A stretch of 12,141 nucleotides of DNA from CALMFT01 sp035333525. GTDB taxonomy: Bacteria; Patescibacteriota; Gracilibacteria; Absconditabacterales; Absconditicoccaceae. A program made the position numbers and the translations under genes. Under the pieces are notes generated by a model. The model did not search any database and was not told the DNA's origin. It saw nothing but the letters and a program-made list of their open reading frames with translations. The stretch covers positions 1 through 12,141 of the forward strand of contig DAOQQF010000028.1 in assembly GCA_035333525.1 (NCBI GenBank). The letters are read 5' to 3'. Below, in pieces: positions 6,570-12,141 of this stretch. How positions within the stretch are numbered: the first letter of the stretch is position 1; each line of letters starts with the position of its first letter.

Positions 6570-7075
6570 AAGGAATTATTGATAATCAGATCATATATGT
6601 AAGAAACTATTGGATCAGTATCAGGTCCATGACTAATCGCTCCACCAAGAGCTCATGTTATGGTAAGTGTTATAAGTCAAGCCAAAGACAAAAGTGCAAC
6701 TACGCCTCGATGTTTCAAATATGTCACAAAACGATAGAGTCAAAGATACATTGTTCGTCCCTTACTACCAGGTTTGATACGAAGCATGAGAATTTCCCAT
6801 CAAATAAGATAGATAACTCCAATAATCAGATAAATTTTGTAGGTGATTTCTGCAAACTCTTCATGTTGATGAATCAACTCGGAACGACCAAGCGCCTCTT
6901 GAGCTATTTCACCGGTTTGAAGGGCAAAAAATGCTCCTATAATTCAGATAAGCAACATAATAATCTTGGTGGTTGCAAACAATGGTCTTCGTCTAGGAAC
7001 ACAGAATGTAAGTATTTCTATGGTCGAAAAAAGAACCAAACATACGATAGGAAAATGAACAATAAGTGGGTGCAT
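6554..7075 (-). CDS. DUF2231-like integral membrane protein, 173 aa
   Basis: The start M-H-P-L-I-V-H-F-P-I-V is the hallmark opening of DUF2231 membrane proteins. About four hydrophobic segments follow (near 5-24, 36-56, 76-95, 122-143). The loop after the second holds T-G-E-I-A-Q-E-A-(x)9-H-E-E-F-A-E-I-T, again typical, and the last part reads G-G-A-I-S-H-G-P-D-T-D-P. Conserved His residues near membrane ends suggest metal or haem binding, but no function is established for the family as far as I can tell. UGA encodes Gly at several places in membrane segments. The ATG at 7075 is fixed by the family start. Its 3' end overlaps the methyltransferase gene; the coupling need not mean a shared job. 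Stop TAG. Confidence 0.8.
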
Positions 7076-7153
7076 AAATACATCAAGAAATAAAAGTAGT
7101 AGTAGCTTATGTTATAAGATGAGAATTGTATAAGATGAGCAAATAACGATGTA

Positions 7154-7741
7154 TTACGGTTTACACTCCAATATTTTGTAGGATTGAATACCAAAATATG
7201 ATCGCATACGTCTTGCACATTGGGCAGACTTATTATCAAGTGTAGCATATTCGTCGTTACAATTATCATGAAGACGATCTACATCTCATGACCCAGGAGC
7301 ATATATTCTACTCACTGTTTGATCTTCATACACAAGTTGGTAGTAAGCAATCTTGTTGTAAGCGGGAACTACTAATCCAATCTGCTTATAGAAATCATGT
7401 CATAATGCAGTATATGTACCGACTTTACACTCCTTATGAGGAAGTGTCTTTCTGGCGTACTTGGTAACAAATTTATACAATATATTGAGTTTAGTATTGG
7501 TTATAGATCCTTGGTGTAAGTTCATCTTTTCTAGTAAAAGCATAGCATCATGTTTAACATCCATACCAACACGAGGGAAAACACGCATAAGTCTATCTAA
7601 CCATGTAGGAACAATTCCAATAGTTTGTGTCACAACACTGCCAGAAGATACAACAGTTCATGATGACTGAGCATATACTCAGCTCATGGAGCACATACTG
7701 ATAATCAATAACAATAGTATTCAACCATATCTTTTTCCCAT
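7154..7741 (-). CDS. Secreted protein of unknown function with signal peptide, 195 aa
   Basis: The N-terminus is a standard signal peptide: basic M-G-K-R, a hydrophobic core (about 8-20) and a likely cleavage after V-Y-A (residue 24). A Ser/Thr/Val-rich segment (25-43) leads to a helical region (45-100) and a C-terminal mixed domain. The mature part has four cysteines (105, 161, 175, 193), enough for two disulphides. A UGA cluster in the signal region and at residues 114 and 151 reads as Gly. No family is recognised. It has its own promoter box, identical over 15 bases to the box in front of the next gene upstream (the 131-residue membrane protein), so the two envelope proteins may be expressed together. 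Stop TAA. Confidence 0.75.
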
Positions 7742-7763
7742 AACACCCAATATACAAAATAAA
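7742..7763 (-). promoter_or_regulatory. 15-base promoter box, seven bases before the start codon
   Basis: On the - strand TTTATTTTGTATATT (7763-7749) contains TATATT as a -10 box, followed by seven bases and the ATG at 7741. The identical 15 bases stand at the same distance before the gene starting at 8165. A leaderless mRNA is implied. Confidence 0.6.
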
Positions 7764-7769
7764 GACAAA

Positions 7770-8165
7770 TTATGAAGCAATGGTGAAATCGCTCTCATTA
7801 AGTTTTTTTAATTTGGAATAATGAAATCAATAGATAATCAGACAAATAATCAACCACACTCATCACAAAATCATGCCTGACTTAAGATCATATCATCTTC
7901 AATCAAGAATTCTTTGAGTAGCCTCTTTTTTACAAGCTTCCTTGCTTTCTGGTGTTCTTTCTACTGATTTTTCTCACTTCCATTCTGGAGCATCACAATT
8001 TGATAGTTCATACGATCTATGCGATCACACCAAATACTCCTGATCGGTAATAAGTAATTTGCTACCTAGATTATATAGCAAAATACCAGCAGCAATAGTA
8101 CATCCTCAGATAGATAACACACTAACAATTCAAAAATAGCTCCTCAAAGCAGATCGATTTTTCAT
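7770..8165 (-). CDS. Membrane protein with two helices and an external Cys loop, 131 aa
   Basis: Hydrophobic segments at about 12-34 and 97-114 flank a polar loop of about 60 residues. The loop contains Cys57 in S-N-C-D-A-P-E-W and Cys78 in K-E-A-C-K-K-E-A, which could form a disulphide if the loop faces outside. The first segment also holds Cys22, preceded by I-G-G, a poor lipobox. UGA encodes Gly at several positions in both helices and in the loop. No family name can be given. It precedes the secreted protein in transcription order and shares its promoter box exactly. Stop TAA. Confidence 0.7.
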
Positions 8166-8187
8166 GACACATAATATACAAAATAAA
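8166..8187 (-). promoter_or_regulatory. 15-base promoter box, seven bases before the start codon
   Basis: TTTATTTTGTATATT (8187-8173, - strand) with TATATT as -10, then seven bases and the ATG at 8165. It lies in the 28 bases between the xseA stop and this gene. Confidence 0.6.
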
Positions 8188-8193
8188 AAGTAT

Positions 8194-9405
8194 TTATTGT
8201 AGATCCATCAAGCGTATTTTCCATTTTTGATCATATATTGAGAGTAGATACTCATAACCTACTTCAGCATTCTGAATATCCAATGTAGTTAGATACTCCC
8301 CTTCCAAGGATTGTAATAAAGCATATCACGATTGCAACATTTTTTCTGGTCTTGTGGACATAACAAGTTCATATCGCTTTTGACAATTCTCTTTTATAGT
8401 AGTTTGTTGATACACAATTTGTTCATTAACATATTTATAAATAGTTTGAAGATCGTTAATAAAAGATGTATATTTCAGAGCGATAGCATTATTTATAGTT
8501 GCATAAGTAGCATCAAGTTCTTGTTTCAGATTATCATATCTATCGATAAGCTGATACGCAGCATCGGTAGGAGTTTTAGCACTCATCCAAGCAATTTCAT
8601 CCAAAAGATATTGATCGTTGGTATGACCAACTGCCATAATAACAGGTATCGGCATATAACAGATGCCTTTTGCAATATGAAGATCATTGTGTCGCATAAT
8701 ACCACTAGTTCATCCTCATCATCTTACAATAACTACCGCATCATAAGGATGATGATATGAATCAAACAATCATCATTCAGTTGGAGGATTAGACAGTTGC
8801 TGATAGATACTCTTGAGTTGGCTGTAGATCTCACTCACCGCAGCATTTCCATGAACAGCACAATCAAACAAGGTATATCTAAACTGATATACAGACTCCT
8901 CCATAGTATTCAAAAAATCTTTGAGTCATTCGCTTGAACGGGAAGAAATAACCGCAATATGATAGGGAGGCAAACCAAGAGATGTTTTTTTATTATGATG
9001 GATAATACCCAATTCAGTGAGTTGATCTTTGATAGATTGTTCTTTCTTTTTGAGGTGTCATAAAGTATATTCAGAAGATATATCAACAATCTCAAGTTGA
9101 ATACCATGATCTTTGTGGTAGCGAACCAAACAATGAACCAACAACTGCTGCCCTACTAACTCATCGAGCGTTAATCATCGACTCTTGAGAGCAGATCGAA
9201 CGATAGCCTGATTGATAACAACAGCGCTCACATGAGCCTTGATGCGCTCTTGTTCAAACTCTACCAACTCGAGGTAAAATCTTGTCTTTCGTGATTTAAT
9301 TTTATTAACCTCAGCAACAATAAGCCATGTCTCACCTCCTCGTAGCTCATCAATACCACGAGCAACTATTGTTGTAAACTGAGATAAGGAAAGTTGAGGA
9401 GACAC
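8194..9405 (-). CDS. xseA: Exodeoxyribonuclease VII large subunit, 403 aa
   Basis: Exonuclease VII degrades single-stranded DNA in both directions during repair; XseA carries the active site. The N-terminal OB-fold is seen in W-L-I-V-A-E-V-N-K-I-K (26-36). The catalytic domain has P-Y-H-I-A-V-I-S-S-R-S-S-E-G (146-159), V-V-I-V-R-G-G-G-G (224-232; family IGRGGGS) and A-V-G-H-T-N-D-(x)4-D-E-I-A-(x)4-K-T-P-T-D-A-A (258-282; family VGHE.D.T..D.VAD.RA.TPS.AAE). A long helical region follows and then the short C-terminal G-Y-A-L-L end. Gly229, 230 and 232 of the conserved loop are UGA, decisive for code 25. It is somewhat shorter than the roughly 450 residues of E. coli XseA. The GTG at 9405 is the only reasonable start. 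No xseB is seen nearby. Confidence 0.93.
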
Positions 9406-9568
9406 AAGATAAACAAAGAAAATAAAAGAAATTACAACAATATCATGAACAATATGATAAGACTCATACTAAAGATTTCAACTATAAATACAAAGAAAAA
9501 AACCGAATACGGTAGAGATGATATACGATATCACCACTACACCTATTCAGTTTATCTTTTATACATGC
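9406..9568. other. Intergenic region upstream of xseA
   Basis: These 163 bases hold a short terminator for the upstream Cys-rich gene and presumably the xseA promoter. No gene is seen, and no clear Shine-Dalgarno sequence stands before the GTG. Confidence 0.5.
9496..9513 (-). terminator. Short hairpin terminator after the Cys-rich gene
   Basis: On the - strand ACCG-TATT-CGGT is followed by seven T. The stem has only four pairs, so efficiency is uncertain. Confidence 0.5.
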
Positions 9569-9997
9569 CTATTGTACAGTTCATGAAACAGTAGTAGTAT
9601 CTACTTGTTTAGTATCATCAGCGTCTTTTTTGTCATCGGTGTCTTTCATCATCTTGTCCATCATATCCATTTTCATACCACCTTTTTTGTCATCCATCAT
9701 CATAGGACAAGCGCCTTTACCTCACATTCCGCAACCACAACCTCCTTTATTCCATCCCATATGAGATCGGCCAAAAACAAATTTAAGTAATGCAAGTAAT
9801 GCAAGGATACCTATAATAATCTTTGCCAAACACCAAAACCAATGACATGCTCATCTTTTGCATCATCATGTAGAACACGTATTAGCACACGCTCCTTGGT
9901 TACATGAACCATCTTTACAACATCCTGCACAATCACCGCAATTACAACCTTGTGGACAACATCCACACATACCTTCTTTTTTGGTTTCTTTTTCCAT
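9569..9997 (-). CDS. Membrane-anchored Cys-rich, Met-rich protein, probable metal binder, 142 aa
   Basis: The first 56 residues contain 14 cysteines, spaced as C-x-C-C, C-x-C, C-x2-C and C-C pairs, as in metallothioneins. A single membrane segment follows (about 57-75, L-A-K-I-I-I-G-I-L-A-L-L-A-L-L). After it come C-G-C-G-M and C-P-M-M-M, then a charged tail with Met pairs (M-K-M-D-M-M-D-K-M-M) and Asp/Lys. Cys and Met clusters of this kind bind soft metals such as Cu+ or Ag+. Five glycines are UGA. The arrangement (thiol-rich domain, one helix, Met-rich domain) would place binding sites on both sides of a membrane; the basic/Cys N-terminus is probably cytoplasmic. No named family is recognised. 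It ends in TAG; a TATATT box stands 11 bases before the ATG. Metal storage, sensing or delivery are all possible. Confidence 0.8.
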
Positions 9998-10123
9998 GAG
10001 TATAAAAAAATATAAATAAATAAGCTGAAAAACAGACTGCCTCTAGTATAACCTAAAAAAATGATTTTTCAAGAGGAAAAAAATGAGGTAAAAAAAAGGG
10101 AGAAAAATATAACCTGTAGATCT

Positions 10124-10198
10124 TATACCGATTGTATAACAAACGCGAACTACCCATATTCTTGATTCCCAATAGTTCGCTAGTTATATCATCGGTAT
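10124..10198. repeat. Long imperfect inverted repeat
   Basis: TACCGAT (10127-10133) pairs with ATCGGTA (10191-10197), TATAAC with GTTATA, and GCGAACTA (10145-10152) with TAGTTCGC (10173-10180), around a loop of about 20 bases. The arms are about 26 bases with small internal loops. It follows the - strand gene ending at 10238 by about 40 bases and has no adjacent T run, so it is not a plain terminator. It may be a 3' RNA structure, a small RNA or a small mobile repeat. Confidence 0.6.
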
Positions 10199-10237
10199 TT
10201 ACCAAAATAATAGTTCTCTTTTGATACTTAATTGGTA

Positions 10238-12013
10238 TTACTGTATCCTAAAATTCTCTTTCATCCTTTCCAGCCAGTGTTTTCTTGGCAATGGAAGTCC
10301 ATGTTTGACGAGGAATTTGTATTCCATTGGGATGATACGATAAATATTTCACTGTTCATCTTGGATGACTTTCTTGAGAATGTCGGCATTAATAGTTCGA
10401 TTTCATTCGTTATCAAATCATTCGTACGTTCATAGTTCAGATATTTTCACTACTTCCATGCCTTCTGGGATATCGACTTTGATGGGTTCATCACGTCGGA
10501 GGTATCATTTTGCTGTTACCTCTTCTTTGGTAAAACTCGGATCGATCAGATAAGCAGCCGTATCGTTGAAGTAGAATGGATTCATCGTGGCTGGGAAGAA
10601 CTCTCAGAGAGTTCAATCCTTTTCCATTTGTGCAAATATTTCATCTACTTTCTCATACCATTCTTCTTTGGTGTATTGTTTATTAAGAATACAGTAGGAT
10701 TTATTTTTGAGTCCGATGCAGCCGAGACAGAAGGAACAGTTATTTAAAGCATAGGAGTGAAATATATAAGAACTATTTGCAATCATTGCACTATTATACA
10801 CATGTGCTGAAAAAGTCCCTGTAGCTACTCCTCCGTACATATGTTCAGATCTTCATGCACAAATTATATCATTGTAATTTTCATTATTTTCATACGATGA
10901 TGCAAAAAGCACATTATTACAATTTTTAAGATTACTACTCATAAAACAATTCTGAGCATTATCGCAATTTAAAAGAAATCATCAGGTACTATTTGGAGAT
11001 GTAATAGAAAATCAAGATATGCTTTCCATTTTTTTATATTTAATATCCATCATAGCTTTTGAACTAAGTATTTCTTTCTTTTTGGTTTCAAATTCTTCTT
11101 TGGTATATTGTTTATTGAGAATACAATAGGACTTGTTCTGTAATCCATAACAATCAACACAATTATCACACCCTTGAAGATTAGAACCTAATCGGATATT
11201 TGAAGAATTATAAATATATTTTGAATAAAATATATTATGGCATTCATGAATACCAACACTCATATAAACATTAGAACTTGCCGTAACCACTATACTATTA
11301 AATACATTATGTGACTTATCTTTAATATTAAAGCTATAACACACATTTTCAGATGCAGCTACTACAATAAAACTAAGATAAACATTTTTTGATCATTGCA
11401 CGCTGTCAGCAAACATACTATTTTCATTGCCTCAAAAATCTATGAGACTTGCTATTGTAGTAGAGGTAAATAATTTCATATATTCCTGTAAAAAAATATT
11501 TCAAGAACTATATCAAACAGCTCATAACGAAAGACGATCTCTTTCTCATTCAAACAAATCCACAGAAATTACATTATTTATCCTATCTGTTTTGGGATAT
11601 CTTGAAATCAGTCAAGAATTTTTATAAAGTGTCAAATTTAACCAACTACAAATTTCCATCACAAATTCCCTCCATGGAGTGGTTTTACGTTTTGCTTGAA
11701 TAAGAGATTGTCGGTGTGCGAGGTTTGACATGCGATAAGGTAAAATAATGATAAAAAAGTATACAATAGTAGAGATTAGGTGAAAGTTCCTAATCCATGG
11801 GTAACCCGCCTCCAGCGAATAAATCCACATTCGACGAGCTCCTCTCCAAAGACAGATTCATCTTTGGTAGATAAAATAAGAATATTTGCCCCGATAGATC
11901 GGGGTCTCCTCGATGTCGTAATTATAAAACTTCGTTTTATGTACGTTATTTCAGATTCTTCTAGTATACATATAAATATCACAATAGTCAAATGATAATC
12001 AATATCAAGACAT
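10238..12013 (-). CDS. CPR-type Cys-rich repeat protein with duplicated module, 591 aa
   Basis: The long frame has many UGA-Gly codons. From about residue 70 it resembles a family common in Patescibacteria genomes: F-H-L-I-S...L-P-Y-R...H-R-Q, then G-L-I-S-R-Y-P, then a central run of short Asn/Ser/Cys/Tyr-rich repeats (N-V-Y-L-S-F, N-V-C-Y-S-F, N-V-Y-M-S-V) that would suit a beta-helix. A C-x2-C-x2-C-(x)n-N-K-S-Y-C-I-L-N-K-Q-Y-T-K-E-E module occurs twice, from Cys282 and from Cys426. The C-terminus has E-F-F-P-A-T-M-N-P-F and I-Y-R-I-I-P-M-E-Y-K-F-L-V-K-H-G-L-P-L-P-R-K-H. The family's function is unknown; family assignment is from memory of the motif pattern. ATG 12013 has TATAAT five bases upstream. 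ATG 11830 (530 aa), preceded by GAGGAG at good distance, is an alternative start closer to the homologous region. Confidence 0.75.
11774..11941. repeat. Cluster of four perfect short hairpins within the 5' part of the Cys-rich repeat gene
   Basis: GATTAGG/CCTAATC (11774-11795), CCAAAGA/TCTTTGG, CCCCGAT/ATCGGGG (two-base loop) and ATAAAAC/GTTTTAT (three-base loop) are each perfect over seven pairs within 170 bases. The stretch is visibly richer in G+C than its surroundings. It includes the alternative start codon at 11830. Confidence 0.5.
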
Positions 12014-12024
12014 ACCTTATTATA
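12014..12024 (-). promoter_or_regulatory. TATAAT box five bases before the 12013 start codon
   Basis: On the - strand TATAAT (12024-12019) is followed by AAGGT and ATG. The spacing fits a leaderless mRNA; AAGG could alternatively act as a weak Shine-Dalgarno sequence. Confidence 0.5.
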
Positions 12025-12141
12025 TATTTGTTATATTTTTTATAACATTAAATAAATCTATTATTGCATTAAAGTAATATTTTATTAGGTGTTGCTAACT
12101 TAAGATACTAATAATAACATCTACATACATCAATAACAGAA
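12025..12141. other. A+T-rich intergenic end of the window
   Basis: No gene is seen. GTTATA-TTTTTT-TATAAC forms a short hairpin at about 12030-12047 upstream of the promoter of the large - strand gene. Confidence 0.4.

Noticed and set aside
6629..7093. Long + strand frame of 154 codons
   Set aside because: It is antisense to the DUF2231-like gene, which has family motifs; the + product is an unlikely Cys/Lys/Asn mixture.
8100..8165. Lipoprotein signal in the two-helix membrane protein (I-G-G-C)
   Set aside because: The lipobox fit is poor and the hydrophobic segment continues past the Cys, as in a membrane helix.
8332..8760. + strand frame of 142 codons
   Set aside because: It is antisense to xseA, whose catalytic motifs are read on the - strand.
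8194..9405. xseA as a decayed pseudogene with multiple stops
   Set aside because: All stops are UGA and fall on conserved glycines, so the gene is intact under code 25.
11889..11920. Possible 23S rRNA fragment (CCTCGATGTCG)
   Set aside because: Only eleven bases match and the flanks do not follow 23S rRNA; probably chance.
11776..11991. Second - strand frame containing R-R-P-R-S-I-G-A-N
   Set aside because: It has no ATG, starts only with TTG and ends at TAA before the region that matches the CPR family; the neighbouring frame continues without break.

Overview
The window is A+T-rich bacterial DNA that only makes sense with UGA read as glycine (genetic code 25). This is the code of Candidatus Absconditabacteria (SR1) and Gracilibacteria, in the CPR/Patescibacteria. 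With standard stops almost every gene looks shattered. With UGA as Gly, continuous proteins appear and UGA falls on invariant family glycines, for example the Gly-rich loop of XseA and the G-N-E motif of the SpoU methyltransferase. All 18 reading frames called here end in TAA or TAG and none in TGA. Gene boundaries below were obtained by hand translation under code 25.

Layout. Positions 1-643 (+) hold the tail of a heavy-metal P-type ATPase and a membrane protein with a His-rich tail, ending in a hairpin terminator. Positions 693-1922 (+) hold four small genes of unknown function with similar upstream regions, one of them helix-turn-helix-like. Positions 1972-5155 (-) hold a small membrane protein, a RecB-like PD-(D/E)XK nuclease, a Bet/RecT single-strand annealing protein and a winged-helix replication-type protein. 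This is a phage- or plasmid-style recombination and replication module. About 700 bases upstream of the replication gene (5156-5849) are mostly non-coding and very rich in inverted repeats, including two mutually exclusive hairpins followed by a terminator-like hairpin.

Positions 6078-9405 (-) are more chromosomal: a SpoU rRNA/tRNA methyltransferase overlapping a DUF2231 membrane protein, a secreted Cys-containing protein, a two-helix membrane protein, and xseA. Positions 9569-9997 (-) encode a striking Cys-rich, membrane-anchored, Met-rich protein that probably binds metal. Positions 10238-12013 (-) encode a large protein resembling a CPR-typical family with a Cys-rich repeat module, duplicated here.

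Possible joint functions. The ATPase, the His-tailed membrane protein and the Cys/Met-rich protein suggest handling of soft metals, although they lie at opposite ends of the window. The nuclease, Bet and replication protein probably act together on DNA ends. No integrase, capsid gene, tRNA, rRNA or CRISPR array was seen. Several genes have a -10-like box only 5-8 nt before the start codon and no Shine-Dalgarno sequence, which suggests leaderless mRNAs.
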